In this document: piece by piece, positions 10,567 to 19,222 of the stretch
How the letters are laid out: each line of letters opens with the position of its first letter
Position numbering within the stretch: the first letter of the stretch is position 1
Assembly: GCF_025148635.1 (NCBI RefSeq)
Contig: NZ_CP102269.1
Location: forward strand, 2,046,001-2,110,000
DNA length: 64,000 nucleotides
DNA from: Butyricimonas virosa
GTDB lineage: Bacteria; Bacteroidota; Bacteroidia; Bacteroidales; Marinifilaceae
Direction: 5' to 3'
The notes under the pieces: model-generated
What the model was told of the DNA's origin: nothing
Seen by the model: the letters and a program-made list of their open reading frames with translations, nothing else
Database searches by the model: none
Position numbers and translations under genes: made by a program

Positions 10567-11159
10567 ATGTAATACCCGAATATATGGATAGTATCAAGAA
10601 AAGTTTTTTGGAGGCGCAACAGGTGTTAGCTGATTTTTTGGAGGACGAGGAGAAGTTGAAACAAGTCGGATTGGCGGCAGAGATATTATCCCGGGTATTG
10701 AAAAACGGGGGTAAGGTCATAAGTTGTGGAAATGGTGGTTCCATGAGTGACGCTATGCATTTCGCCGAGGAACTTACCGGACGTTTTAGGGGAGACCGTC
10801 CCGCACTACCGGCAATGGCAATTTCCGATCCGACTCACTTGACTTGCGTGGCCAATGATTTCGGATTTGAGTACGTGTTTTCCCGTTACGTGGAGGCACA
10901 CGGGAAAGCGGGTGATGTGTTATTGGCAATCAGTACTTCCGGTAATTCAGAGAACATTGTGAAAGCCGTTGATGCGGCTCACCGCAAGGGTATGTTGGTG
11001 ATCGGGTTAACCGGTAAGGATGGCGGTAAAATGAAGAATATGTGTGACGTGAATATTTGTGTTCCTTGGAACGGGTATTCCGATCGGATTCAGGAGATTC
11101 ACATCAAGGTGATTCATATCCTGATCGAGCAAATCGAGGCGCATTTGTTCTTGGAATAA
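10548..11159 (+). CDS. gmhA: Phosphoheptose isomerase (SIS domain)
   Basis: 203 residues. It converts sedoheptulose 7-phosphate to D-glycero-D-manno-heptose 7-phosphate, the first step of ADP-heptose synthesis for LPS. GmhA features are the [22 protein letters not shown] loop (about 60-82), the phosphate-binding [12 protein letters not shown] (about 128-139) and the C-terminal [16 protein letters not shown] helix carrying the active-site His. The start at 10548 overlaps the oxyR 3' end by 19 bp. A start at the Met at 10584 would nearly abut oxyR but would shorten the first helix. Confidence 0.88.
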   Translation: MEKDKINVIPEYMDSIKKSFLEAQQVLADFLEDEEKLKQVGLAAEILSRVLKNGGKVISCGNGGSMSDAMHFAEELTGRFRGDRPALPAMAISDPTHLTCVANDFGFEYVFSRYVEAHGKAGDVLLAISTSGNSENIVKAVDAAHRKGMLVIGLTGKDGGKMKNMCDVNICVPWNGYSDRIQEIHIKVIHILIEQIEAHLFLE

Positions 11160-11193
11160 TAAAGAGGTGTACATGTTTTTAATAATATAAGTT

Positions 11194-11865
11194 ATGGGAA
11201 ATAAAATTAATGATCCTATTGTCCGTTTGATGGGACTTAGGTACAAGTCACATCCGTGGCATGGTTTGGATATTGGGACGGATGCACCGAACGTGGTTAC
11301 CGCATTTATAGAGATGGTACCGACGGACACGGTGAAGTACGAGTTGGATAAAGTGAGTGGGTATATAAAAATAGATCGTCCGCAGAAGTATTCGAACGTG
11401 GTTCCCGCTTTATATGGTTTTTTGCCGCAGACTTATTGCGGAGATTTGGTCGCCGAGTATTGTATGGCGCAGACCGAGAGAACGGATATTCACGGGGACG
11501 GAGATCCGCTTGATATTTGTGTCCTGACCGAAAAAACGATCTCTCACGGGGATATTATTGCGGAAGTTCGTCCTATCGGGGGATTCCGGATGTTGGATAA
11601 GAACGAGGCGGATGATAAGATTATCGCCGTGTTGAAACATGATGCCACATATAATATTTATAATGATATTTCCGAATTACCACACGTGGTGATTGACAGG
11701 TTACGGCATTATTTTTTAACCTACAAGGATCTTCCCGGAGAGGAACGACGCACGGAAATCACTCATGTCTATAATAAGGAAGAGGCTTTCGAGGTGATTC
11801 GCAGAAGTGCCGAAGATTATAAAAATCATTTCCAAGGACTTGAAGATATACTAAGCCGGGTATAA
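11194..11865 (+). CDS. ppa: Inorganic pyrophosphatase (family I)
   Basis: 223 residues. It hydrolyses pyrophosphate to two phosphates in the cytosol with Mg2+. The family I signature is present as HGDGDPLDICVL (about 104-115, the metal-binding Asp cluster) together with KYELDK, YGFLPQTYCGD and the C-terminal region with KHDATYNI. It is somewhat longer than E. coli Ppa (176 aa), as is usual for the Bacteroidetes form with its N-terminal extension (GLRYKSHPWHGLDIG). Last gene of the grpE-to-ppa run. Confidence 0.94.
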   Translation: MGNKINDPIVRLMGLRYKSHPWHGLDIGTDAPNVVTAFIEMVPTDTVKYELDKVSGYIKIDRPQKYSNVVPALYGFLPQTYCGDLVAEYCMAQTERTDIHGDGDPLDICVLTEKTISHGDIIAEVRPIGGFRMLDKNEADDKIIAVLKHDATYNIYNDISELPHVVIDRLRHYFLTYKDLPGEERRTEITHVYNKEEAFEVIRRSAEDYKNHFQGLEDILSRV

Positions 11866-11868
11866 TGG

Positions 11869-11942
11869 CAAGGTAAAAGGTAAAAGATAAAAACTAAAAA
11901 ATAAAAGTTGTTTTTTCACTTCACTTTTATCTTTTACTTTTT
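11869..11942. terminator. A/T-rich inverted repeat, likely bidirectional terminator
   Basis: AAAAGGTAAAAGATAAAA pairs with TTTTATCTTTTACTTTTTT between convergent ppa and yifB. The arms are A-rich on the left and T-rich on the right, so a T run is available on both strands. Confidence 0.55.
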
Positions 11943-13478
11943 TCATCCTCCCCATCCGTCCTTGTCTAGACTTCGGTATTGTATGGCCTCGGCAATATAT
12001 TGTGGGGTTATTTTCTCGTTATGGTCCAGGTCGGCAATAGTTCGGGACAATTTGATGATCCGGTCATAAGCTCGGGCGGAAAGTCCGAAACGTTGCATGG
12101 CAATCTTTAGTAGTGCAACACATTTATCGTCCAGCGGACAATACTTTTTTAGTAGCGGTGAGGTCATCTGGGCATTACAATAAATCCCCGGGTAAGATTG
12201 AAAACGTTGGGTCTGGATAGCCCGGGCGGCGATCACCCTAGCTCGAACAACAGAGCTTGGTTCACTGTCCGAGGAATTCGTGATCTTGTCAAGCTCTACG
12301 GGAATCACTTCAATATGTATGTCAATCCGGTCGAGTAAAGGACCGGATATTTTCGATAAATATTTTTGAACGGCTCCGGGCGGACAATTACATTCCTTCG
12401 TGGGATGATTATAGTACCCACATGGGCAAGGATTCATGGATGCAATCAGCATGATGTTAGCCGGATATTCCACGCTGAACTTGGAACGACTGATGGTAAT
12501 CTTCCGATCTTCAAGTGGTTGTCTCAATACTTCCAGTACTGCCCGGCGGAACTCTGGGAGTTCGTCTAGAAATAAAATTCCATGGTGAGCAAGTGATATT
12601 TCTCCCGGTTGGGGCCAAGATCCCCCGCCAACAAGAGCTACATCAGATATGGTATGATGCGGCGAACGAAATGGACGTGAGATGATTAAGGAATGATTAT
12701 TTTGAATCTTCCCCGCAACGGAGTGGATTTTCGTCGTTTCCAGCGCCTCTTCGATGGTCATGGGAGGGAGAATTGTCGGTAATCTTCGGGCTAGCATGGT
12801 TTTTCCCGAACCGGGGGAGCCGATCATAATCATATTATGTCCGCCTGCTGCTGCAACTTCCATCGCACGTTTCACGCTTTCTTGTCCCTTCACGTCTTTG
12901 AAATCAAGCAAGTCATCATCGGGAAATGCTGTCATGACTTGTTGATCGAAAGAAATGGGAGAGAAGTCTTTTTCCTGTTTCAGAAAAGCGATCACTTCAC
13001 TCAAATGGTGGAAACCGTAAACTTCAAATCCTTGAACCACTGCAGCCTCGTTAGCATTCTGGTAAGGCAGAAGAATACCTTTAAAACCTTCCTTTTTGGC
13101 GTGTATGGCGATGGGAAGTACCCCTTTGACCGCTTGTAGGCTGCCATCCAATGACAGCTCGCCCATGATCAGGTATTTATCCAGTTGTGCGTTAGGTAAC
13201 TGGTCATTAGCCGCAAGGATTCCAATGGCTAGCGGCAAGTCGAAAGACGATCCTTCTTTCTTCACGTCGGCGGGAGCCATGTTGATGATTACTCGTTTAC
13301 CCGGAATCTTTAGCCCGATTTCCCTGAGGGCGGAATCAATTCGTTGCTGGCTTTCTTTTACGGCGTTATCGGGTAAACCGACAATAATAAATTTTGCTCC
13401 CCAAAGAATATTAACCTCGATTGTGATGGTCAAAGCGTTGATTCCGTACACTGCACCCCCGAAAATTTTAACTAACAT
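11943..13478 (-). CDS. comM: YifB/ComM-family Mg-chelatase-like AAA+ ATPase
   Basis: 511 residues. The N-terminal ChlI-like domain (VKIFGGAVYGINALTITIEV, then PADVKKEGSSFDLPLAIGIL) is followed by the AAA+ module with Walker A GSPGSGKT (about 220), Walker B ILFLDELPEF (about 305) and a sensor region (ASMNPCPCGYY), then a C-terminal Mg-chelatase domain. Characterised ComM is a hexameric helicase that promotes branch migration during natural transformation. Whether this organism is transformable is unknown. The cysteines in NPCPCGYYNHPTKECNCPPG look like a small metal site. Convergent with ppa. Confidence 0.92.
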   Translation of the reverse strand: MLVKIFGGAVYGINALTITIEVNILWGAKFIIVGLPDNAVKESQQRIDSALREIGLKIPGKRVIINMAPADVKKEGSSFDLPLAIGILAANDQLPNAQLDKYLIMGELSLDGSLQAVKGVLPIAIHAKKEGFKGILLPYQNANEAAVVQGFEVYGFHHLSEVIAFLKQEKDFSPISFDQQVMTAFPDDDLLDFKDVKGQESVKRAMEVAAAGGHNMIMIGSPGSGKTMLARRLPTILPPMTIEEALETTKIHSVAGKIQNNHSLIISRPFRSPHHTISDVALVGGGSWPQPGEISLAHHGILFLDELPEFRRAVLEVLRQPLEDRKITISRSKFSVEYPANIMLIASMNPCPCGYYNHPTKECNCPPGAVQKYLSKISGPLLDRIDIHIEVIPVELDKITNSSDSEPSSVVRARVIAARAIQTQRFQSYPGIYCNAQMTSPLLKKYCPLDDKCVALLKIAMQRFGLSARAYDRIIKLSRTIADLDHNEKITPQYIAEAIQYRSLDKDGWGG

Positions 13479-13551
13479 ACCGTCTGATCTTATGTTTTAC
13501 ATACAGGCATGTAAGTTATGATTATTTCGCAGGAAAACAATGCAAAATAGG

Positions 13552-14331
13552 TTATTTCTTGCGATCAATTTTTTCAAGAGAAACCTTCTCTCCGTCGAAT
13601 ACGGCATAACAGAAATGCGTGATCCAGTCTCCCGTGTTGATATAGTGACTGTTGGATTCAAGTTCAAGATTGAGAGGCAAATGGCGATGACCGAAAATGA
13701 AATAATCCACGTGGTGTTCTTTTAAGATATTCCGACAATAAATAACGATTTCTTCTTTGTCATCTCCCAGATAGCCCCTAGCCTCAATTTGCCCGTTTCC
13801 TTTTAGTCTGGAATGGGATGACCATTTATTGGCTAAAGTGATTCCCCAGTCTGGATGGATAAACCGGAAACATCTTTGTAGAAAACGATTATGGAAAGCG
13901 TTACGCAGGAAAAGATACCCTTTGTCGCTCGGATTCAGACCGTCACCATGTCCGATAAGGAAAGACTTTCCGTTTATCGTGGTTTCCATCATGGAAGTAT
14001 GCAGGATAACACCACATTCTTTTGCCAAGTAGTCGAAAGCCCAGATGTCGTGGTTGCCCGTGAAGAAATGTACCTTAATTCCTTGGTCCGTGAAATTGGC
14101 CAGTTCGGCAAGAAAGCGTACGTGGCCTTTGGGTACGACATGTTTGTATTCGAACCAAAAATCAAACATATCACCAAGCAGGTAAAGTTCTAGGCAATCA
14201 GGTTTGATGCTTTGCAAAAACTCCACGAGCATAATTTCTCTCTCCCGATTATCTTTCAATAGTTTGGCACCCAAGTGTGCGTCTGAAAGAAAATAAACCT
14301 TCTTACCCTGCATGATGATATGTTCGTCCAA
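13552..14331 (-). CDS. lpxH: UDP-2,3-diacylglucosamine diphosphatase LpxH
   Basis: 259 residues (253 if started at Met7, base 14313, MQGKKVYFLSDAHLG). It cleaves UDP-2,3-diacylglucosamine to lipid X and UMP in lipid A synthesis at the inner membrane. The calcineurin-like metal-binding motifs are all visible: DAHLG, GDMFDFW, GNHD, GHGDG and GHRH. It is encoded 5 bp downstream of the TlpA-like lipoprotein gene, on the same strand, so the two are probably one transcript. Confidence 0.92.
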   Translation of the reverse strand: MDEHIIMQGKKVYFLSDAHLGAKLLKDNREREIMLVEFLQSIKPDCLELYLLGDMFDFWFEYKHVVPKGHVRFLAELANFTDQGIKVHFFTGNHDIWAFDYLAKECGVILHTSMMETTINGKSFLIGHGDGLNPSDKGYLFLRNAFHNRFLQRCFRFIHPDWGITLANKWSSHSRLKGNGQIEARGYLGDDKEEIVIYCRNILKEHHVDYFIFGHRHLPLNLELESNSHYINTGDWITHFCYAVFDGEKVSLEKIDRKK

Positions 14332-14336
14332 TATAA

Positions 14337-15497
14337 TTATTTTTTCAACAAGTCGTTCAAACGGTCTTCCAAACGACTGCCGTACAAGTTTTTACCAACA
14401 ATTTCTTTCTTTTGGTTAATGATGTAGTTTGCCGGAACACTCTTCACGTTCCAAGTCGAAGCTGCCCGACTTTGTAACGCTCCTTGATCCCATACGCAAA
14501 TCCAGTTGATCTTGTTCGTTTTTATCACGTCTTCCCAAAGAAATTTGTTTTTATCCAGACAAACCATGTATATTTCCACTCCCCGGTTTTTGAACTTGTT
14601 GTACACGCTTTTCATCTGGTCAATGTACTCTTGACTCTCTTTGGCCGTGATCAGCCCGAAGTCAAGCACGATGAGTTTCGATTTGAGGGAGTTCAGTGAA
14701 ATATCTTTGCCATTCACATCCGGCAGGTTAATATCCGGTAGAGACCCTTCCGTGTTGTTAATCACGGCAGCAAGTTGTTGGTTGCGGATAGCTTGGGATA
14801 TTTGTTTCAAGTGATTCATGATTGCCTTCGTGTATTGGGATTCGGGATAAAGGGCAGTCAAGGATGATGCCACCACTTTAAAATAGTGAAGGTCCTCGAA
14901 CTCGTCCATCACTCCGATATTATCATCAATTTTTTGATAGAGGGCATAATAAGATGCCGGAGAGGTGGCGTGTTTGATAATAAAGTCTCGGGTGAAACTG
15001 ATCTGTTTGTTTATTGCCTCTTCCCATGCTTTGGCGTATTCCTGACGTTGAGCGTCGTACTCGGTTCCTTGTGGGAGAGCTTGATAGGACCTCTTCAAAG
15101 AATCCGTTAGCGTGATTGTACGGGTGATTTGGAAATTCAGGAGTTTAATCCATAACGAGTTTTCAGAACCGTCCACCCAGTAATTATTTTTAATGTCATT
15201 CAGCGTACCGCTGACTTCAAGCATCTCGTCCGGACTGGCGATCAAGGTCACTTGCTCATTGTTAGAAAATCTTAAAGAATAGAATGTCGGGAGTTCGATG
15301 TTGAGTTTAAATTTAAACTCCCCGTTTTTGTTAATTTTTGTTGAGTCGATTGTTTTTCTTGAACTTACATCTATTTGTTCCAGATATACTTTCGTGTTGG
15401 CTGCATCTTTGATGGCTCCTGTAATCTCGACATTCGTCTTTTTACTACAGGATGCGATAAGAACTACGAGTAGTCCAAGTAATAGTATTTTTCTCAT
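14337..15497 (-). CDS. Thioredoxin-fold lipoprotein (DUF4369 + TlpA/AhpC-like) without CxxC
   Basis: 386 residues. A lipobox (LIASC, Cys17) marks an exported lipoprotein. The N-terminal half fits DUF4369 (VEITGAIKDAANTKVYLEQ), the middle is helical, and the last 140 residues are a TlpA-like thioredoxin fold (INLPDVNGKDISLNSLKSKL, then IYMVCLDKNKFLWEDV and SVPANYIINQKKEIVGKNL). Where active TlpA proteins have WCxxC after the DFW strand, this one has DFGLITAKESQE, so it cannot work as a thiol-disulfide oxidoreductase. Many Bacteroidetes paralogues show the same loss. Its role is unknown. First gene of a pair with lpxH. Confidence 0.85.
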   Translation of the reverse strand: MRKILLLGLLVVLIASCSKKTNVEITGAIKDAANTKVYLEQIDVSSRKTIDSTKINKNGEFKFKLNIELPTFYSLRFSNNEQVTLIASPDEMLEVSGTLNDIKNNYWVDGSENSLWIKLLNFQITRTITLTDSLKRSYQALPQGTEYDAQRQEYAKAWEEAINKQISFTRDFIIKHATSPASYYALYQKIDDNIGVMDEFEDLHYFKVVASSLTALYPESQYTKAIMNHLKQISQAIRNQQLAAVINNTEGSLPDINLPDVNGKDISLNSLKSKLIVLDFGLITAKESQEYIDQMKSVYNKFKNRGVEIYMVCLDKNKFLWEDVIKTNKINWICVWDQGALQSRAASTWNVKSVPANYIINQKKEIVGKNLYGSRLEDRLNDLLKK

Positions 15498-15672
15498 AAT
15501 TTGTTGGAATGATATAAATAATCTACATCTTGATTTATGAAGTTCGAAAGTAATACTTTTTTTCTATTTTTCACATCGTCGGGTCAGATTTTGAATAAAA
15601 AAACCGTTAATTAATTGTTAAGGGTGTATTTCGGGGAATCGAAAATCGAAAATTGTTTTATTTTTGCAAACG

Positions 15673-16098
15673 ATGAAGCAGAAAAAATGGAATATATCAG
15701 CACTCTTGCTATTGTTTATCTTTTTGTTAGGTACAGTAGGTGTGAATGTAAGTAGAGTATACTGCCAACGTTGTCAGGAATCTCACTTGCATGTGGTGGT
15801 TATTCCCGAAGATATTCCTTGTCCATGTACACATGGTTGTGCTTGTTGTCATCAAAAGTGTCATAATGCGCACAAGAAGAATTGTGATAATGCGAAGCAA
15901 GAACATACTTACTATAAGGTATCCGGTGACTGGGCGATGTCTCATTTCGAGGTACAGTTCTGCGATATGGTACAGGAGTGTAATTTCATGATGTCTTTAC
16001 CGGATACGGTTATTTCTAATGTAAAATCTTTTAATTCTCCTGTTGCGTACATAGACACTTCTCCGCCTTTGGAGTTTCTATGTATTTTTCGTTGTTGA
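15673..16098 (+). CDS. His/Cys-rich exported small protein, metal-cluster gene 1
   Basis: 141 residues from the ATG at 15673 (MKQKKWNISALLLLFIFLLG). A TTG nine bases upstream would add only three residues. An N-terminal hydrophobic segment exports it or anchors it. The region from about 35 to 80 is packed with possible metal ligands: RCQESHLHVVV, then CPCTHGCACCHQKCHNAH. The C-terminus also ends in Cys (FRC). A TATTTTTG -7 box at 15659-15666 ends only 6 bp before the ATG, so the message may be nearly leaderless, though no clear -33 partner is seen. No family is recognised with certainty. The next two genes suggest a role in metal handling. Confidence 0.7.
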   Translation: MKQKKWNISALLLLFIFLLGTVGVNVSRVYCQRCQESHLHVVVIPEDIPCPCTHGCACCHQKCHNAHKKNCDNAKQEHTYYKVSGDWAMSHFEVQFCDMVQECNFMMSLPDTVISNVKSFNSPVAYIDTSPPLEFLCIFRC

Positions 16099-16201
16099 TT
16101 AAATTTTGATCCGTGATAAAGATGCTTTATAAGTATCTTTCGACGAGTTGTGTGTATGCGTCTGACTTGACTGAGGTATTATTTAAAATTTAATCAAGAG
16201 A

Positions 16202-16248
16202 GAACGTGTTTCGTGGCATTGGGTAAGAGATATATCCCCGACACGTTC
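16202..16248 (+). other. Inverted repeat in front of the metal-cluster TonB receptor
   Basis: GAACGTGT (16202-16209) and ACACGTTC (16241-16248) are perfect 8-bp arms 31 bp apart, ending 20 bp before the start codon of the next gene. It could be an operator or an RNA hairpin that controls the receptor. Confidence 0.4.
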
Positions 16249-16268
16249 CTGAAAATTGTGGAATCTAT

Positions 16269-18557
16269 ATGAGAAATTTGTTCATTATAATGTGTTTACT
16301 TGCCTCTGTTGGCTTACAGGCACAGACCATAAAAGGGCGTGTCATGGAAGAAACGGAAGACGGGGAGGTGGCGTTACCCGGTGCGAATGTTTACTGGGTA
16401 GGAACTTCGAAAGGATCTGTTTCGGATGCGAACGGGGAATTTAAAATCAAGTGGGAAAAGGTTGGGAAGTTGGTTGTTAGTTTTATTGGGTACCAGTCGG
16501 ACACGATAGAGGTAAAATCCACGGATAAATTCGTGACCTGCACGTTGAGGTCCGGGGAGCAGTTGGACGAGGTGAGCGTGGCAGCCCGTAAACAGAGTAC
16601 CGTGATGTCAACACGGGGTCCTTTGATCGAACAATTAATCACGGGCGAAGAGTTGTGTAAAGCGGCTTGTTGTAACTTGGGCGAGAGTTTCGAAACGAAC
16701 GCCTCGGTTGACGTGTCCTATGCCGATGCGGTGACGGGTGCGAAGCAAATCCAGCTATTGGGATTAACCGGGAAGTACGTGCAGATGATGACCGAGAATA
16801 TGCCTAATTTCCGGGGATTGGCTTCTTTGTACGGTTTGACTTACATTCCCGGTCCTTGGATGTCCGCTATCTCCGTGTCGAAGGGAACGGGGTCGGTGAT
16901 TAACGGTTACGAATCGATGGCCGGGCAGATCAGCGTAGACTATAAGAAACCCCGTGACCCGGAATTGCTTTCGGCTAATGTTTTCACGAGTAGCGAGGGA
17001 ATGTACGAGTTTAACTCCAATTTCAGTATCAAATTTAGTGATAAATGGAGTACTATGTTCCTTTTGCACGGAGACTGGATGGAAGAACCTCATGACGGGA
17101 ATAAAGACGGATTCTTGGATATGCCGGAAAAAACGCAATACAACGTGATGAATCGCTGGGCATATAAGGATGATACTTGGTTTTTGCAATTCGGGGGTAA
17201 GTTTATCGATGAGGAGCGAAATGGAGGACAAACCACTCATGGTGGGCATGCTCAGGTGGATGAAAACTACGGGTTGTATAAAATTGGAATCGACACCCGT
17301 CGTTACGAGGCTTTCCTGAAGTTAGGTTACTTGATGCCCCAGTACGAGAACACGAGTATGGCGATTCTGGTGAACTATTCCGATCACACGCAGGATTCTT
17401 ATTATGGACCGAAGATGTATAATGCCGGGCAGAAGAGTTTGTTCGTGAACTACATTTATCAATCTATTTTCGGGACGAATCCCAGCCAGATGTACTCTGC
17501 CGGGTTAAGTTTCAATTACGACAAATACGACGAAGATTTTTGTGATCCGGTTTTTAATTATGGAGAGGATATTTCTACCGACTTCATAAACATGAAACGG
17601 GAAGAACGGGTGCCGGGAGCTTTTTTCCAATATACGGGAGAATTCTTGGATCAGCGTTTTATCGTGATGGCAGGATTGCGCTACGATTATCACAATATCT
17701 TCGGGAGTATCTGGACCCCTCGAGCTCACATCATGTACAAACCGGATGAATTCACCAGCATCAAGGCCACTTTTGGCCGCGGTTTACGTACGCCGAATAT
17801 CTTGGCTGAGAACAGTTATTTGTTGGCCTCTGCCGCGAACTTCTACGTGAATGGAGAATTGTTGGGTAAGAACCCGGCTTTGCTGGACGATCTAAAGATG
17901 GAGGATTCTTGGAATTTCGGGGCTAACGTGAACCGAAAGTTCGAAGTATTCGGGCGTACCTTGAATATCAATCTGGATTATTATCACACTAAATTCAACG
18001 ATCAGGTGGTGGTGGATAACGAGACTGCATACAATAAGGTGAACTTTTATAATCTGGACGGGGATTCCTATTCGAATTGTTACCAGGTTGAGGTGAAATA
18101 TGAGTTGATCCCTCGTTTGGAAGCCACGTTAGCTTATCGTTACAATGATGTGAAGACGACGATAAACGGAGATCTGAAACGTACTCCTTTAACGAGCCGT
18201 TATAAAGGACTGGTGAATTTGTCATACTTCACCAACTTGAAGAAATGGCAGTTCGATTTCACGACTCAGTTTAACGGTTCCGGACGTTTGCCGGAGCAGG
18301 GTGGGATTGCCGATGAATATCGGGTAGCCTCCCGTTTTGATGATTTCCAGATCATGAATGCACAGGTCACGAAATATTTCCGATTGTGGAGTATTTACGC
18401 GGGATGCGAAAATATTGGGGATTTCACCCAAAAGAATCCGATCGTGAATTCTCATAATCCCTGGAGCGATACCTTTGACTCGTCGAAAGTGTGGGGACCT
18501 CTTCACGGACGTAAATTTTATATCGGTCTGAGATTTGCCTTAGATCGAAAAGGATAA
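16269..18557 (+). CDS. TonB-dependent receptor, probable metal uptake
   Basis: 762 residues: signal peptide (ending ...GLQAQ), carboxypeptidase-like domain (about 20-100), plug (about 105-225) and barrel ending GRKFYIGLRFAL with no C-terminal tail. The plug carries an unusual cysteine group, ELCKAACCNLGESFETN (about 127-143). Receptors with this ACCNLGESF motif regularly sit beside HMA-domain or copper-related genes in Bacteroidetes, which supports metal or metal-chelate transport. Histidine-rich loops (TTHGGHAQVDENYG) add possible ligands. It is flanked by the His/Cys-rich protein upstream and an HMA/metallothionein-like protein downstream, all on the same strand. Confidence 0.85.
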   Translation: MRNLFIIMCLLASVGLQAQTIKGRVMEETEDGEVALPGANVYWVGTSKGSVSDANGEFKIKWEKVGKLVVSFIGYQSDTIEVKSTDKFVTCTLRSGEQLDEVSVAARKQSTVMSTRGPLIEQLITGEELCKAACCNLGESFETNASVDVSYADAVTGAKQIQLLGLTGKYVQMMTENMPNFRGLASLYGLTYIPGPWMSAISVSKGTGSVINGYESMAGQISVDYKKPRDPELLSANVFTSSEGMYEFNSNFSIKFSDKWSTMFLLHGDWMEEPHDGNKDGFLDMPEKTQYNVMNRWAYKDDTWFLQFGGKFIDEERNGGQTTHGGHAQVDENYGLYKIGIDTRRYEAFLKLGYLMPQYENTSMAILVNYSDHTQDSYYGPKMYNAGQKSLFVNYIYQSIFGTNPSQMYSAGLSFNYDKYDEDFCDPVFNYGEDISTDFINMKREERVPGAFFQYTGEFLDQRFIVMAGLRYDYHNIFGSIWTPRAHIMYKPDEFTSIKATFGRGLRTPNILAENSYLLASAANFYVNGELLGKNPALLDDLKMEDSWNFGANVNRKFEVFGRTLNINLDYYHTKFNDQVVVDNETAYNKVNFYNLDGDSYSNCYQVEVKYELIPRLEATLAYRYNDVKTTINGDLKRTPLTSRYKGLVNLSYFTNLKKWQFDFTTQFNGSGRLPEQGGIADEYRVASRFDDFQIMNAQVTKYFRLWSIYAGCENIGDFTQKNPIVNSHNPWSDTFDSSKVWGPLHGRKFYIGLRFALDRKG

Positions 18558-18616
18558 CCAATCAATAAAATAATTACTTTTGAAAAACAATGTTTTTAAT
18601 AACTAATATGTTTACT

Positions 18617-19165
18617 ATGAAAACAATAAAAATTTTATTCTCGCTGGTAGTGTTCGTTATGATGGGTTTAACCGTAAGTGCCCAGGCTAAGAAAGATACA
18701 ACCGTTATTTTTAAAGTAGGAATACATTGCCCTTCTTGTAAGGCTAAACTGGATAAGGATATGCCTTTCGAGAAAGGAATCAAGGATTATAAGTTGAATA
18801 TGAAAGATTCAACCGTGTTGATTTCTTTCCGTACTGACAAAAACTCTGTTGAGGCCTTACGGGCTGCTATCGAGCGTCATGACGTGAAAGTGATAGGAAT
18901 GTGCGATAAAGACGGTAAGTTGATGAAATGCGGTAAAGCACATAAATGTTGTAAAGAAGGAAATAAAGAAGCTTGCAAGGGAAATTGCGGCGAGAAACAT
19001 AATTGCAGCGGGACCTGCGGGCAAAGTTGCGGAGAGAAAAAGTGTGATGGTAAATGTGACCAGACTTGCACTTCAAAGGAGAGCAAATGTGAAGGAAAAT
19101 GTGGTGACAATTGCTGTTCCAAGACGGGTAAAACAGACGAGTGCTGCAAGAATAAGAAAAAGTAA
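18617..19165 (+). CDS. Exported HMA-domain protein with metallothionein-like Cys-rich tail
   Basis: 182 residues from the ATG at 18617 (MKTIKILFSLVVFVMMGL), which gives a clean signal peptide (...SAQA). ATGs at 18590 and 18608 would spoil it. Residues 30-95 form a heavy-metal-associated domain with the metal pair HCPSC (about 36-40). The remaining ~88 residues hold 18 cysteines in CxxxC and CC patterns (GTCGQSCGEKKCDGKC, GDNCCSK, DECCKNKK) alternating with Lys, Gly and Asp. That composition is metallothionein-like and suggests buffering or chaperoning of a thiophilic metal (Cu+, Zn2+, Cd2+) in the periplasm or on the cell surface. The metal is not determined by sequence. Third gene of the cluster, followed by a terminator. 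Confidence 0.85.
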   Translation: MKTIKILFSLVVFVMMGLTVSAQAKKDTTVIFKVGIHCPSCKAKLDKDMPFEKGIKDYKLNMKDSTVLISFRTDKNSVEALRAAIERHDVKVIGMCDKDGKLMKCGKAHKCCKEGNKEACKGNCGEKHNCSGTCGQSCGEKKCDGKCDQTCTSKESKCEGKCGDNCCSKTGKTDECCKNKKK

Positions 19166-19189
19166 GGAAATTTTATCTTGAAGAGTAGG

Positions 19190-19219
19190 AAAACGGTAGC
19201 GAAAGCTACCGTTTTTTTT
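19190..19219 (+). terminator. Terminator after the metal cluster
   Basis: AAAACGGTAGC, a GAAA tetraloop, GCTACCGTTTTTTTT: a textbook intrinsic terminator whose A-rich left flank also allows action on the opposite strand. Confidence 0.92.
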
Positions 19220-19222
19220 GTA

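Noticed and set aside
16764..17249. 161-codon open frame opposite the metal-cluster TonB receptor
   Set aside because: Shadow frame with no domain; the receptor frame is conserved through the same bases.
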